Assembly (NCBI RefSeq): GCF_009765755.1
Contig: NZ_LMUV01000002.1
Span: 972,578 to 1,036,577, forward strand
Reading direction: 5' to 3'
Length of the DNA stretch: 64,000 nt
Origin: Rhodanobacter sp. L36
GTDB taxonomy: Bacteria; Pseudomonadota; Gammaproteobacteria; Xanthomonadales; Rhodanobacteraceae
A model generated the notes under the pieces. It was not told the DNA's origin, did no database searches, and saw only the letters and a program-made list of their open reading frames with translations. The position numbers and the translations under genes were made by a program. Positions 8,322 to 18,146 of this stretch are shown one piece after another (positions within the stretch are counted from its first letter, which is position 1; each line of letters starts with the position of its first letter).

Positions 8322-10205
8322 TCAGAGCAACCCGGTGGTGCCCGCACCGAAGGCGGTGATCATGCGCGTGATGATCAGCTTCGGCGACACGTCGACCTCG
8401 GGGAAATCGCCGACCGGTTTGTAGCAGGCGAAGAACCCGGGATCGCTCGCACGCAGCGGCTCGCAGTTTGGCTTGAGGTCGTAACTGGTGGCGTAGCGAA
8501 ACGGCCATATGTCGAACAACGGCAGATGTTCGGACACCGTGCCGATCATGTCGTTGAGATCCGACAGCACCGGCACCTTGCGTTGCCTCGGCGCGATCAT
8601 CCACGCATTTTCAGGTTGCGTATCGCGCAGGATGCTCTGGCGCAACTGGTCGGCGAAGTGATGGTCGTAGACGATCACGCCGGCCTCGGTGTTGTAGTGA
8701 TCCGAACGCGGATCGAAATTGTGCGAGCCGACCATGCCGAACGCGTCGTCGATAACGATCGACTTGGCGTGAAGTCCGTAACGGCGTCCGTCACTCAGCA
8801 ACGGCGCGGGCCGGTTGTTGCTGCCGTGGCTGCCGAGCAGGTGCATGCGAGTCTTGCCTGCGCTGATCGGCGTGGCGGTTTCCGCGGGCAGGTTCAGGTG
8901 GTCCGTACCGAGATTGGCGAGCTCGTTGTCGGTGGCGGGGCCGGGCGCATGCGGTTTCATTTCGTGGATCTCGAAACCGAACTTGGTGAGATACCTCTTG
9001 CGATGCTTGTACGACATCGCATACACCGCGAACGCATCGGTGGACGCGAGTGAATTGGTCGACACGACGATGCGCGGCGCATCCACACCGTGATGGAGCT
9101 GCCGAAAAATCTTTTGCGCGCGCTTGCTCATCACCAGATACGGCGTCTGCAGCACCACTTCGTGCTTCGCCTCGCTGACCATGCGCATGACGTGGCGGGT
9201 GAAATCGCGTGCGTGCGCCTTGTCCGGCTTGTCGGTCTTGGCCGGCAGATCGCTGAAGTATTCGACCTGGCCGGTTCGCAGCGTGGGTTCAATCAGCCAG
9301 GCATTCAGCCACGCCGCATCTTCGGCGGCCTGCTGTACCTGCGCGACGCGAAGCGGTTGGCGATAAGTTGGCTCGGGCCACGGTGTCGGCGTGCCTTCAT
9401 CGAGAATCTTGCGGTTGACGTCGCGCAGGTGGGTCAGCGGTACCGAACGCTTGTGCTGCCAGAAAAGTTCGAAACTTTCCGCCATCTGTTTCGCGGCAGG
9501 ACCGCCGACCATCACGTCGCGATCGACGTAATCGAAGCTGTCGTCCCAGTTGAAATAGCGATCCTCGTAATTGCGTCCGCCGGTGATACCGATGGCGTCG
9601 TCCACCAGCAGCAGCTTGTTGTGCATGCGCTGGTTGAACTTGAAGAAGCAGCACAACAGGCCGGCGGCGAATTCCACCGGCTGCGTCTGCGCCTTGTGGA
9701 ACGTCGGGTTGTACAGCCGCACCTGCAGATTGACGTTGACCCGCGACAACCGTTCCAGCAGCACCGGATCGTTGAACGACCACAGCTGGTCGGCGAGGAT
9801 GCGCACCTGCACACCGCGACGTGCGGCTTTCACCAGTTCATTGAGTATCAGCTGGCCGGCGTCGTCGTGGTCCCAGATGTACGTTTGTACATCGATCGAT
9901 CGACGCGCCGCGCGAATCAGGTTGATACGCGCCGCCATCGCCGGCTCGCTGTCGTTGAGCAGCGTGACGACATGCACGGGGCGTTGCGGTGTGGACTCTG
10001 CCATCGCCTGCTGCGCGGCCTGAAGCAGTGGCGATGACTGCGCGCAATGATCGGGGCGATTGCAGTCGATCCGTCGGTCGATGCTGGCGGTGACGACCGC
10101 ATCCGCCTGGCGAATGCGCAAGCGCGATACCGTGCAACCCTGCAGCACGAGGGCCGCAAGCAGCAAATGCAAAACGAGAAGGCGGCGCGACGACATGCGC
10201 GCCAT
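8322..10205 (-). CDS. Phospholipase D family lipoprotein (cardiolipin-synthase-like)
   Basis: A PLD-superfamily enzyme with two HxKxxxxD motifs, RMHNKLLLVDD followed by GITGGRN and GLHAKSIVIDD followed by GMVGSHN, which together form one phosphatidyl-transfer active site. The arrangement resembles the YmdC/ClsC-type subgroup of cardiolipin synthases. The N-terminus has a basic, hydrophobic signal ending in the lipobox LVLQGC, so it is probably an inner- or outer-membrane lipoprotein. I chose ATG at 10205 (627 residues) because it puts the signal peptide at the very N-terminus; an in-frame TTG at 10241 would add 12 residues and overlap the yceI end, and ATG at 10196 is also possible. No convincing ribosome site marks any of them. 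It probably follows yceI and sixA in one transcript. Confidence 0.88.
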   Translation of the reverse strand: MARMSSRRLLVLHLLLAALVLQGCTVSRLRIRQADAVVTASIDRRIDCNRPDHCAQSSPLLQAAQQAMAESTPQRPVHVVTLLNDSEPAMAARINLIRAARRSIDVQTYIWDHDDAGQLILNELVKAARRGVQVRILADQLWSFNDPVLLERLSRVNVNLQVRLYNPTFHKAQTQPVEFAAGLLCCFFKFNQRMHNKLLLVDDAIGITGGRNYEDRYFNWDDSFDYVDRDVMVGGPAAKQMAESFELFWQHKRSVPLTHLRDVNRKILDEGTPTPWPEPTYRQPLRVAQVQQAAEDAAWLNAWLIEPTLRTGQVEYFSDLPAKTDKPDKAHARDFTRHVMRMVSEAKHEVVLQTPYLVMSKRAQKIFRQLHHGVDAPRIVVSTNSLASTDAFAVYAMSYKHRKRYLTKFGFEIHEMKPHAPGPATDNELANLGTDHLNLPAETATPISAGKTRMHLLGSHGSNNRPAPLLSDGRRYGLHAKSIVIDDAFGMVGSHNFDPRSDHYNTEAGVIVYDHHFADQLRQSILRDTQPENAWMIAPRQRKVPVLSDLNDMIGTVSEHLPLFDIWPFRYATSYDLKPNCEPLRASDPGFFACYKPVGDFPEVDVSPKLIITRMITAFGAGTTGLL

Positions 10206-10221
10206 GATACGGAGGTATCGG

Positions 10222-10782
10222 TCAATCCGGCGTCGGTTCAAGCGCGATCATCAGGTCGAGTTTCACCTGGTCTGACAGCGACGTGCCGTGGCTGATCATG
10301 CCGAAGTCGCTGCGCGAGACGCTGCCGCGTGCTTCGATCACGCAGGCGGCGGTGGTGGCGCAGCTGGCGGGCAGCAATTCGAGATGTATGGGATGCATCA
10401 CGCCGCGCAGGCTGAGCCGGCCGTCCAGTTCGCCGCCGCTGGCGAGGCGGTCGAACGGCACCGGGTCGGAAAGAAAGTGTGCAACGGGATGGCGTTGCGC
10501 GTCGAAGAATTCCGGCGCCAGTACCCAGCGACGAAAACGCGACGAATCCATCACCACGCTGTTGATTTCGATCTGCACGTCCACCGTGGCCAGCTTTTGC
10601 CGGTCGAGATTCACCAGCCCGTGCATGTCGGTGAAGCGACCGCCGATGGTGTGAACCCACAACAATCGCACGCCGAAATCGGCGTGCGAGCGGTTGGAGT
10701 CGATGCGCAGTTCCTTGGCGTGACACGCCGACGCGGCAAGCGCCAGCGTCGTGAACAGCGACGTGATCGAAAGTCGCCTCAC
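10222..10782 (-). CDS. YceI family periplasmic protein
   Basis: A 186-residue exported protein of the YceI family, lipocalin-like barrels that bind isoprenoid or amphiphilic ligands in the periplasm. The signal peptide runs to about ASACHA, with cleavage before KELRID. YceI features include the start of the mature protein (LRIDSNRSHADFGVR), strands around FTDMHGLVNLD, and the region FDAQRHPVAHFLSD, which matches the family's F-x-x-x-x-xP-x-A-x-F-x-S pattern. The start is GTG at 10782, overlapping the sixA stop in GTGA, so the two genes are translationally coupled. Ligand and role are not deducible; neighbours offer only a general link to the envelope. Confidence 0.88.
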   Translation of the reverse strand: MRRLSITSLFTTLALAASACHAKELRIDSNRSHADFGVRLLWVHTIGGRFTDMHGLVNLDRQKLATVDVQIEINSVVMDSSRFRRWVLAPEFFDAQRHPVAHFLSDPVPFDRLASGGELDGRLSLRGVMHPIHLELLPASCATTAACVIEARGSVSRSDFGMISHGTSLSDQVKLDLMIALEPTPD

Positions 10783-11252
10783 GGCGACCAGAAAGCATCC
10801 AGTCGCGCATTGCCCGGTTCAAGGGCGCCATTCAAATGGAGCACCGCGAGTGCGCCGGGCGGCATGCCGCGAAATTCGTCGGAGCGACCTTCGACCAGCA
10901 GCGCCACGAGTCGTTCGATGCCGGGGTTGTGGCCAACCAGCATCACGGTTTCGGCATCCCCATGCTGATCCAGCAGGGCAAGCAGTTCGCCGGGCGATGC
11001 GTCGTAGATTTCGCCGGCCATCTGCGGCGTGGGCGGGGAATCCATCGCGGCGAGAGCGAGCCGCGCGGTCTCGTCGGTGCGGCGGCTGGGTGAACACAGC
11101 ACGCGGTCGGGCTTGCTGCGATGGGCGGCGAGCCATTTGCCGGCGGCCTGCGCCTCCTGTTCGCCGCGCGTGCTCAGTGGTCGCTGTTGATCGTCGCCGG
11201 CCTTTTCTATCGGGACGGCTTCGGCGTGTCGCAACAAGATCAGTTCGTGCAT
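10779..11252 (-). CDS. sixA: Phosphohistidine phosphatase SixA
   Basis: A 157-residue member of the histidine-phosphatase superfamily that removes phosphate from phosphohistidine in phosphorelay or PTS proteins. The catalytic motif is LLRHAEA with His9, and the second conserved His lies in MLVGHNPGIE. The SixA-like lack of a large cap insert and the short length fit SixA rather than phosphoglycerate mutases. ATG 11252 is preceded by AGGAG at seven bases. The stop overlaps the yceI start by four bases. The gene follows the ParA-like gene by 37 bases, so the ParA-SixA-YceI-PLD series may be one operon. Confidence 0.9.
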   Translation of the reverse strand: MHELILLRHAEAVPIEKAGDDQQRPLSTRGEQEAQAAGKWLAAHRSKPDRVLCSPSRRTDETARLALAAMDSPPTPQMAGEIYDASPGELLALLDQHGDAETVMLVGHNPGIERLVALLVEGRSDEFRGMPPGALAVLHLNGALEPGNARLDAFWSP

Positions 11253-11289
11253 GGAAAACTCCTGTGGGGGTCTTACGCGAAGGTCCGTC

Positions 11290-11922
11290 TTACGAATGTC
11301 GCTTGATCCAGCGCAACAATGCTTTCCAATCCTGCTGGTGGCTGCGCACCTGCTCGGACTGGTAATCGAAAATGCCTTTGCCCAGCGAGGTCAGCAGCAC
11401 ATAGGCTTGGCTGTCGCGCAGCTGCGCGGCGATCGGGAACGGTGATTGCTCGGCCAGCTGGGCCACGGCGTCCTGGCTTGCGTGCGTCCACGGCTTCAGC
11501 CGGTTGGCGACCAGTGCCACCGGAAGCTTGCCGCGGCGGATGCGGTTGATGCGCTGCAGTTCCTCGATGAAACCGAGCGTGGCGTGCAGGTCGAACGAGG
11601 ACGGCAGCACCGGCACCAGCAGCACGTTGGCCTGTTCGAGATACGGTTCCAGTTCGCGCTCGCCGGAACCGGCGGGGGTATCGATCAGCAGTTGCTGCGT
11701 GTCCGGCGGCAAGCGCTGCAGGGAGCGGCGTCCTCCTTCGTAGGCGAGTACGCCGGGAACGTTTTCCGGTCGGAGCGCGGCCCAGCGGAAGCTGGAACCC
11801 TGCCGGTCGGCGTCGATGATCGCGGTGTGCTGGCCCGCCTGTGCCCAGTGCGAAGCCAGCTGGGTCACCAGCGTGCTCTTGCCACAACCACCTTTGCTGC
11901 TTGCCACGAGCGTCGTAAACAT
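11290..11922 (-). CDS. ParA/MinD-like P-loop ATPase
   Basis: A 210-residue ATPase of the ParA/MinD class. The deviant Walker A motif KGGCGKST is at residues 10-17, followed by the switch motif AIIDADRQGSS and the Walker B-like LLIDTPAGSGE. These proteins form ATP-dependent dimers that position DNA or protein cargo in the cell. No parB-like partner gene or centromere-like repeat lies beside it, and it is too far from the rRNA operon region to be the chromosomal ParA. It is therefore likely one of the orphan ParA proteins that position other cargo. It is upstream of sixA on the same strand. Confidence 0.88.
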   Translation of the reverse strand: MFTTLVASSKGGCGKSTLVTQLASHWAQAGQHTAIIDADRQGSSFRWAALRPENVPGVLAYEGGRRSLQRLPPDTQQLLIDTPAGSGERELEPYLEQANVLLVPVLPSSFDLHATLGFIEELQRINRIRRGKLPVALVANRLKPWTHASQDAVAQLAEQSPFPIAAQLRDSQAYVLLTSLGKGIFDYQSEQVRSHQQDWKALLRWIKRHS

Positions 11923-11996
11923 GGACGGACCCTTGCCGCTGAAGGTGGGCCAAGCCTACACGGCCGGGGATGCGCCGCAAAGCTGCGGCGCGGAGG

Positions 11997-13022
11997 TCAG
12001 CCCGGCTGTTGCGGTTTCCAGTCGGACGGTGCCTCGGGCGCGATCTTGCCGTCACGCAGGGCGGCCAGCACGAGGCTCATTTCGGTGCCACCGTTTCGCG
12101 CCAAAGCCAGCAGATGCTGGGCCAGCGCCGCATCGCTCTGGGCACGACCCAACAGCTGACCAAAGTTCTGTACCTGCCAGATCAGGTTGATGCGCGCGTG
12201 CTTGGCGTCTTCCTGTTGGGCCGGATCGTCGGCCAGCACTTCGCGCAGATGCAGGCCCAGCGAACGGGCCAGCGGGCTGGAAGCCCATTCGAGCGTGCTG
12301 CCGAGTTTCAGGCAATCGGCCTTGATCGCCGCGTCGCCGGCTGCGTTCTCGCACAGCTTGGCGGTGATCTGCAGTCCTGGCTGCGGCTGTGCGCTGGCCA
12401 ATCCGAAAACCATCACCGCCTGCATGCCCACGGCGCCAGCGGCGTTGGCGGGATCAAACGAACCGGCGGGGGGCGGCAACACGCCGACCGATGTGGCCAG
12501 CGCCTTCAGGCTGGTGCCGGTGTAATCGTCATAGAGCTTGGCGCCGGCCGCCTTGGCGAGATCCTCGCGCGCGGCATCCTGTTTCATCGCGTGAGTATCG
12601 ACACCCAGCTTGAGTAGCCACACCGCGGCATTGTCCGACGCCTGTTGCTGCAGGTGTTGCAGCGAAGTCGGATCGGGACAGGCGTCGGCCTTGGCGTCGC
12701 AGTCGGCGAGGCGCACCCAGCTGATCGCCGGGTTCTGCGCGTCGGCATCGGTGGCGCGTGCGATCAGCGAATGGAAACTGTTGGTTTTCGGCTGGTTCTG
12801 CAGCGGCCGCGCCATCAAAGCGGCGGCCAGCAACGGCAGTGCATCGGCCCGCGGCGCCAGCACGCTGACCAGATCGCGCTGGAATGCCAGCTGCGCCTTG
12901 TCGCGATCCTGATTGCCGGCGGTGGTAGAAGCATCCGTGGCGGCACCGATGACCGGCGTCATCGCCAGTGAAACGGCCGCGGCCAGCAGGGCAAAACGCA
13001 GTCCACGCAACATAGGCTTCAT
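11997..13022 (-). CDS. Secreted alpha-helical protein of unknown function
   Basis: A 341-residue protein with a Sec signal peptide (basic MKPMLRGLR, hydrophobic core, cleavage probably after VIGAA). The mature part is Ala/Leu rich and looks like stacked helices, in the manner of tetratricopeptide-like repeats (for example NAAVWLLKLGVDTHAM and the Ala-rich DLAKAAGAKLYDDY), but I cannot assign a domain with confidence. Cys pairs occur at about residues 109/114 and 224/237 and could form disulfides in the periplasm. It is 74 bases upstream of the ParA-like gene and in the same orientation. No function is proposed. Confidence 0.7.
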   Translation of the reverse strand: MKPMLRGLRFALLAAAVSLAMTPVIGAATDASTTAGNQDRDKAQLAFQRDLVSVLAPRADALPLLAAALMARPLQNQPKTNSFHSLIARATDADAQNPAISWVRLADCDAKADACPDPTSLQHLQQQASDNAAVWLLKLGVDTHAMKQDAAREDLAKAAGAKLYDDYTGTSLKALATSVGVLPPPAGSFDPANAAGAVGMQAVMVFGLASAQPQPGLQITAKLCENAAGDAAIKADCLKLGSTLEWASSPLARSLGLHLREVLADDPAQQEDAKHARINLIWQVQNFGQLLGRAQSDAALAQHLLALARNGGTEMSLVLAALRDGKIAPEAPSDWKPQQPG

Positions 13023-13168
13023 CCGGAGTCAAAGAATCGAGGATAACGCGGGCGCATTAAGCCCGGCTGATCGCGGTGACCACGTCGGCAGGCAGGTCGC
13101 GTCAGGCTTGCTACGATGCCCGTTCTGGCGTGAAAGCGCGCTCACCACACAACGGTTGGAGACGCCCA

Positions 13169-13372
13169 GTGGGTCATTTCTTCTCGAATTTCGCCGATGG
13201 CGCCCCGTGGTTTGCCGTTGTCGGTTGGGGCACGCTGGCACTGATCAACGCCGCGTTGGCACAAGGCAAGAACCGCAGTGGCCTGCTGTGGTTTCTGGTG
13301 TCGATATTGCTTGGGCCGTTCGCGACACTGCTGCTGGTGTTGCTGCCCAAGGTGCGCAGCAAGATGTTTTGA
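13169..13372 (+). CDS. Small membrane protein, 67 residues
   Basis: A small inner-membrane protein with two hydrophobic helices, WFAVVGWGTLALINAAL and LLWFLVSILLGPFATLLLV, linked by the charged loop AQGKNRSG and ending in a basic tail (PKVRSKMF). I chose GTG at 13169 because GGAG lies seven bases upstream. A longer in-frame ATG at 13076 would add 31 residues of unlikely composition. It lies alone between two genes on the other strand, convergent with speE. Function unknown. Confidence 0.62.
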   Translation: MGHFFSNFADGAPWFAVVGWGTLALINAALAQGKNRSGLLWFLVSILLGPFATLLLVLLPKVRSKMF

Positions 13373-13439
13373 CGGAGGAGAACAGGGAATGGAGAACAGG
13401 AATGTGAAGTATCGCGAGTCACGCTCCCGTTCCTCGCTG

Positions 13440-14294
13440 TTATTCCCCCAATGCCTCGCGCATGAATTCCGGCTGTGCCAGTGCGCCCTTGTGGATATCG
13501 GCGTTGTAATAGCGGGTCGGGAAGTTTTTGCTTATCGCGCCACGCTCGCGGAAACCGGACAGGTCGCCGCCCTTGCGCGCCATCGTGCAGCTCCACCAGC
13601 CGGTCGGGTAGCACGGCTGCGGAAACGGCAGCGTGCGTACGGCGTTGAAACCGGTGGTGCGCATGGCCGAACGCATTGATTTGATCAGGTCCAGGTGCGC
13701 CAGCGGCGATTCGCTCTGCTGCACCAGCAGGCCACCGTGACGCAGCGCTTTGTAGCAACTCGCGTAGAACGCGGCATTGAACAGGCCTTCAGCCGGGCCC
13801 ACCGGATCGGTGGAGTCGACGATCACCAGATCCAGCGAATCGGGTTCGCACTCGGCCATGTACTTGATGCCGTCGATGAACAGCAGCTCGGCACGTGGAT
13901 CGCCATTGGCTTCGCACAGTTCCGGGAAATACTGCTCGGCCAGACGCGTCACGCGCTCGTCGATTTCGACCTGCACGGCCGACTCCACTTCCTCATGCTT
14001 AAGCACTTCGCGCAGCGTGCCGCAATCACCGCCGCCGATGATCACCACGCGCTTGGCACGCGCATGAGTGAAAAGCGCCGGGTGCGTCATCATCTCGTGA
14101 TAAAGAAAATTGTCGCGCGTGGTCAGCATCACGCAGCCGTCGATCACCATCAGATTGCCCCAGTCGGTGGTCTGATAAATCTCGATGGTCTGGAACGGCG
14201 TCTTCTCCGCGTGCAGCAGTTGCTCGGTGCGAAAACCGATGGACGAGCCCGACGCCTGGTGGGCTTCGGTGAACCAGCTGAGCTGCTGCGACAT
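13440..14294 (-). CDS. speE: Spermidine synthase (polyamine aminopropyltransferase)
   Basis: Transfers the aminopropyl group of decarboxylated S-adenosylmethionine to putrescine, giving spermidine and methylthioadenosine, in the cytosol. At 284 residues it is typical for bacterial SpeE. Family motifs are IIGGGDCGTLREV (nucleotide-binding Gly loop), the VEIDERV acidic residue that binds the aminopropyl donor, and VDSTDPVGPAEGLF with the catalytic Asp. ATG 14294 starts at MSQQLSWFTE; the frame is open for 38 codons further upstream but those lack family similarity. AGGA precedes the ATG. It diverges from speA, the arginine decarboxylase that starts the same pathway; no speD is in the window. 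Confidence 0.95.
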   Translation of the reverse strand: MSQQLSWFTEAHQASGSSIGFRTEQLLHAEKTPFQTIEIYQTTDWGNLMVIDGCVMLTTRDNFLYHEMMTHPALFTHARAKRVVIIGGGDCGTLREVLKHEEVESAVQVEIDERVTRLAEQYFPELCEANGDPRAELLFIDGIKYMAECEPDSLDLVIVDSTDPVGPAEGLFNAAFYASCYKALRHGGLLVQQSESPLAHLDLIKSMRSAMRTTGFNAVRTLPFPQPCYPTGWWSCTMARKGGDLSGFRERGAISKNFPTRYYNADIHKGALAQPEFMREALGE

Positions 14295-14603
14295 GGTGGA
14301 AGATCCTGACGAAGGCATGATGGAAGACGAAGACCGCCAATTGTAACGGCAAGTCGTCGCGGCGCGGTCAGCGACAGCCTGGTGAACGTGGTGCCATCGC
14401 GCGTACACGCTGTGCGCATATCGTCACAGACGGCCATTACAATATCGGCTGGCAAAGCCGGTGCATCGCGCGGGCGGCCGACAAGTCCGATCGGCCCCGC
14501 GGCGTGCGAGGCTTCCGGTCGCTCGGACTCGTGCTCCGTGGAGCAACACCGTCAAGGCTCGCCGCTGCGACGACATCGTCCGTTTGTACAAGGAGATTTC
14601 GCC
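14295..14603. promoter_or_regulatory. Divergent speE/speA control region with long speA leader
   Basis: This 309-base gap should hold both promoters. A plausible minus-10 for speA is TACAAT at 14438-14443, with only a poor minus-35. It would give a leader of about 155 bases before the ATG at 14604. The leader contains short perfect hairpins, GGCCGA/TCGGCC near 14476-14496 and GCTCC/GGAGC near 14533-14544, before the AAGGAG ribosome site. A possible speE minus-10 (TACAAT on the minus strand) is at 14345-14340. I see no recognisable riboswitch class. Confidence 0.4.
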
Positions 14604-16493
14604 ATGGCGAAGCATTGGAACATCGATACCGCTCGTCACACCTACGCCGTGCCGCACTGGAGCGACGGCTACGTCGACGTCGACAACGCTGGCCACATCG
14701 TGATGAAGCCGCACGGCGCGCAAGGCCCCGCCCTTTCATTGCCGCGCATCGTCGAAGACGCGCGCGCCGACGGGCTGCGGTTGCCGTTGCTGGTGCGCTT
14801 TCCGGACATCCTCGCCGATCGTCTCGCACACTTGCAGAAGGCGTTCGCCAAGGCCATCGGCGAGTGGAACTATGCGGGCGGCTATACGGCCATCTATCCG
14901 ATCAAGGTGAACCAGCAGCGCGGCGTGGCCGGCGAGCTCGTGGCCGCTGGCACGCAGGGCTTCGGTCTCGAGGCCGGCTCCAAGCCGGAGTTGATGGCGG
15001 TGCTGGCGATGGCGCGGCCCGGGTCCATCGTGATCTGCAACGGCTACAAGGATCGCGAATACATCCGTCTCGCACTCATTGGCCGCAAGCTCGGGTTGCG
15101 CGTGTTCATCGTGATCGAGAAGTTGTCCGAGCTTGATCATGTGTTCGCCGAAGCCAAGGCGCTGGACGTCGAACCGCTGCTCGGCGTACGCGTGCGTCTC
15201 GCCTCGATCGGCGCCGGCAAGTGGCAGAACACGGGTGGCGACAAGGGCAAGTTCGGCCTCTCGCCGAATCAGGTGCTGACCCTGATCGAACGGCTCGACG
15301 CGGCGGGTCTCAAGCACACGCTGAAGCTGCAGCACTTCCACATGGGATCGCAGATTTCCAACGTGCGCGACATTGCCAACGGCATGCGCGAAGCCACGCG
15401 CTATTTTGTCGAGCTGAAAGCGATGGGCGTACCGCTGGAAATCGTCGACGTCGGTGGCGGCCTCGGCGTCGACTACGAAGGTTCGCGTTCGCGCAGCCAC
15501 AACTCGATCAATTACTCGATCGAACAATATGCCGCCACCATCGTGCAGTCGCTGGCCGAAGCAGTGGAAGCCGAAGGCCTCGATGCGCCGCACATCCTGA
15601 CGGAAGCCGGTCGAGCGATGACTGCGCACCATGCGGTGCTGGTGGTCAACGTCACCGAGGTCGAAGAAGTCCCTGCCGGCGCGATGCCACCGGCGCGCGG
15701 CGACGAGCCGACAGTGCTGCGCCATTTGCGCGAAGTGCACGCGGAACTGGACATGCGCCCGCCGCTGGAGCTGTATCACGAAGCGCAGCATCACCTACAG
15801 GAAGGCCAGACGCTCTACGCGCTGGGCCAGCTGGCATTGGCCGATCGCGCGCGACTGGACGAGATGTACTACGCCATCGCCAACGCGGTGCGCACGCGCC
15901 TGCAGCCGGCGGAGCGCTCGCATCGGCAGGCGCTGGACGAGCTGGACGAGAAGCTTGTCGACAAGTACTTCGTCAACTTCTCGGTATTCGAATCGGTGCC
16001 GGACATCTGGGCGATCGAGCAGATTTTTCCGATCGCGCCCATTGCACGCCTCGACGAGGAGCCGACACGGCGTGGCGTGATCGTCGATCTCACCTGCGAT
16101 TCGGACGGCCGTATCGATCACTACGTCGATGGCGAAGGCGTGGATGTGAGCCTGCGACTGCACGATCTGCGCGAAGGCGAGAGTTATCAGCTCGGCATCT
16201 TCATGGTCGGCGCGTACCAGGAAACGCTGGGCGACATCCACAACCTGTTCGGCGACACGGATGCAGTGAACGTGCGCGTGGCGGGCGACAGCTTTGCCTT
16301 CGATCACATCCGCCGCGGCGACACGACGGACCTGATGCTCGACTACGTCGGTTACGACCTCGCCGTATTGCGGCAGTCCTACCGCGAACGTATTGCCGCC
16401 GCCGGTGTCGATGGTGACCAGGCCGAACAGTTCTACCGCGCGTTGGACAACGGCCTGACCGGTTACACGTATCTTTCCGAGCCCGTCGCCTGA
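14604..16493 (+). CDS. speA: Biosynthetic arginine decarboxylase
   Basis: PLP-dependent decarboxylase of the alanine-racemase-fold family that converts arginine to agmatine, the first step from arginine to putrescine. It has 629 residues, the normal size. The PLP lysine lies in [12 protein letters not shown]; the phosphate-binding and dimer-interface regions appear as [12 protein letters not shown] and [13 protein letters not shown], and [14 protein letters not shown] follows the family pattern. The start at 14604 ([14 protein letters not shown]) follows AAGGAG by a normal distance; an open frame continues 74 codons upstream without family character. It diverges from speE, and the dehydrogenase gene at 16534 follows after 40 bases, though with its own ribosome site and a different pathway. 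Confidence 0.96.
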   Translation: MAKHWNIDTARHTYAVPHWSDGYVDVDNAGHIVMKPHGAQGPALSLPRIVEDARADGLRLPLLVRFPDILADRLAHLQKAFAKAIGEWNYAGGYTAIYPIKVNQQRGVAGELVAAGTQGFGLEAGSKPELMAVLAMARPGSIVICNGYKDREYIRLALIGRKLGLRVFIVIEKLSELDHVFAEAKALDVEPLLGVRVRLASIGAGKWQNTGGDKGKFGLSPNQVLTLIERLDAAGLKHTLKLQHFHMGSQISNVRDIANGMREATRYFVELKAMGVPLEIVDVGGGLGVDYEGSRSRSHNSINYSIEQYAATIVQSLAEAVEAEGLDAPHILTEAGRAMTAHHAVLVVNVTEVEEVPAGAMPPARGDEPTVLRHLREVHAELDMRPPLELYHEAQHHLQEGQTLYALGQLALADRARLDEMYYAIANAVRTRLQPAERSHRQALDELDEKLVDKYFVNFSVFESVPDIWAIEQIFPIAPIARLDEEPTRRGVIVDLTCDSDGRIDHYVDGEGVDVSLRLHDLREGESYQLGIFMVGAYQETLGDIHNLFGDTDAVNVRVAGDSFAFDHIRRGDTTDLMLDYVGYDLAVLRQSYRERIAAAGVDGDQAEQFYRALDNGLTGYTYLSEPVA

Positions 16494-16533
16494 CGGCTCG
16501 GCCCTCGATTTCCCCGCTTACAAGGAGTTCTAC

Positions 16534-17334
16534 ATGGCAAGTCTCGACGGCAAGGTGGCATTGATCACGGGCGCCGCCAGCGGCATCGGCAAGGCGATCG
16601 CCGAGCTCTACGCAAAGAACGGCGCCGCGGTGGCGATCGCCGACATCAATCAGGCGGCCGCCGATGCGGCCGCAGCGGAAATCAACGCGGCTGGCGGCAA
16701 GGCCATCGGCATCGAAATGGATGTCACCGACGAGGCCGCGGTCAACGCCGGCACCGAGAAAGCCGTCGCGGCGTTTGGACGTCTGGACATCCTGATCTCC
16801 AATGCGGGCGTGCAGATCATCAACCCGATCGAGAACTACGCCTTCTCGGACTGGAAGAAAATGCTGGCCATCCATCTCGATGGCGGCTTCCTGACGACCA
16901 AGGCGGCCTTGCAGCACATGTACAAGGTCGACGGCAGCGGCAAGGCACAGGGCGGCGTGGTGATCTACATGGGCTCAGTGCATTCGCACGAAGCGTCCAA
17001 GCTGAAATCCGCGTATGTCACCGCCAAACACGGCCTGCTCGGTTTGGCGCGTACGCTGGCGAAGGAAGGCGCGGATCGCAACGTGCGTTCGCACGTGATC
17101 TGCCCGGGTTTCGTGCGCACCCCGCTGGTCGAGAAACAGATTCCCGAACAGGCGAAGGAGCTCGGCATCAGCGAGGCCGACGTGATCAAGAACGTGATGC
17201 TGGCGGACACCGTCGATGGCGTGTTCACCACCGTCGAGGACATCGCGCAGACCGCGCTGTATCTCGCCGCGTTCCCGTCTGCCGCACTGACCGGGCAATC
17301 GTTTGTGGTGAGCCACGGCTGGTACATGCAGTAA
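16534..17334 (+). CDS. 3-hydroxybutyrate dehydrogenase (SDR family)
   Basis: NAD-dependent short-chain dehydrogenase interconverting 3-hydroxybutyrate and acetoacetate. The 266-residue protein shows the Rossmann motif TGAASGIG (residues 12-19), NNAG-like SNAG, the catalytic Ser in MGSVHSHEA and the YVTAK pair. The [13 protein letters not shown] stretch is typical of hydroxybutyrate dehydrogenases, and the neighbouring acetoacetate decarboxylase strongly supports the substrate. AAGGAG stands seven bases before the ATG. It begins a rightward cluster with adc, a patatin gene and a HIBADH-type gene. Other SDR substrates cannot be excluded from sequence alone. Confidence 0.88.
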   Translation: MASLDGKVALITGAASGIGKAIAELYAKNGAAVAIADINQAAADAAAAEINAAGGKAIGIEMDVTDEAAVNAGTEKAVAAFGRLDILISNAGVQIINPIENYAFSDWKKMLAIHLDGGFLTTKAALQHMYKVDGSGKAQGGVVIYMGSVHSHEASKLKSAYVTAKHGLLGLARTLAKEGADRNVRSHVICPGFVRTPLVEKQIPEQAKELGISEADVIKNVMLADTVDGVFTTVEDIAQTALYLAAFPSAALTGQSFVVSHGWYMQ

Positions 17335-17405
17335 CGCGATTGAGTCGATGCGTCGCGGCCAACGTCGGTCGCGCCGCTTTCTTGCGGGTCCAAGGGAGTG
17401 CTTCC

Positions 17406-18146
17406 GTGAAGATTGCCGATGTGAGGGCGAATGCGTTCGCCATGCCGCTGACCAGCCCGGCGTTTCCGCCCGGGCCTTACCGTTTCACCAACCGCGAATT
17501 CATGGTGATTACCTATCGCACCGACATGGACGCGTTGCGCGCGGTCGTGCCCGAGCCGCTGGAAATTACCGAGCCGCTGGTCAAATACGAATTCATTCGC
17601 ATGCCCGATTCCACGGGCTTCGGCGATTACACCGAATCGGGCCAGGTGATTCCCGTCACCTACAAAGGTGTGCGCGGTGGCTACGTGCATTCGATGTATC
17701 TCAACGATCATCCGCCGATCGCCGCCGGTCGCGAACTATGGGGTTTTCCGAAGAAACTGGCCGCGCCAAGTCTCGACGTGGAGATCGACACCGTCGTCGG
17801 CACACTCGATTACGGCAAGCTGCGCGTGGCCAAGGCGACGATGGGTTTCAAGCATCGACCCGCCGATCACGCCGCCGTGCTGGCGTCGCTGCAGGCGCCG
17901 AATTTCCTGCTGAAGATCATCCCGCATGTGGATGGCACAACGCGCATCTGCGAGCTGGTGCGTTACTTCACCACCGACATCAACCTCAAGGGCGCGTGGA
18001 CCGGCCCGGCCTCGCTTGAGCTGCATCCGCACGCCCTGGCGCCAGTGGCTGACCTGCCGGTGCTCAAGGTGGAATCGGCACTGCATTTCATCACCGACCT
18101 CACGCTCGATCTCGGGGAGGTGGTGCATGACTACCTCGCCGACTAA
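17406..18146 (+). CDS. adc: Acetoacetate decarboxylase
   Basis: Decarboxylates acetoacetate to acetone and CO2 through a Schiff base. The 246-residue protein carries the Schiff-base lysine motif [12 protein letters not shown] near residue 120, with the paired lysine that lowers its pKa. GTG at 17406 has AAGGGAG at nine bases; an in-frame ATG-like start at 17340 would add 22 poorly fitting residues. The patatin gene's start overlaps its last 20 bases. Together with the upstream dehydrogenase this makes a short route from 3-hydroxybutyrate to acetone. Confidence 0.92.
   Translation: MKIADVRANAFAMPLTSPAFPPGPYRFTNREFMVITYRTDMDALRAVVPEPLEITEPLVKYEFIRMPDSTGFGDYTESGQVIPVTYKGVRGGYVHSMYLNDHPPIAAGRELWGFPKKLAAPSLDVEIDTVVGTLDYGKLRVAKATMGFKHRPADHAAVLASLQAPNFLLKIIPHVDGTTRICELVRYFTTDINLKGAWTGPASLELHPHALAPVADLPVLKVESALHFITDLTLDLGEVVHDYLAD

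Noticed and set aside
13373..13439. Short direct repeat GGAGAACAGG, twice, before the speE stop
   Set aside because: Two copies of ten bases with no further structure; no function can be supported.
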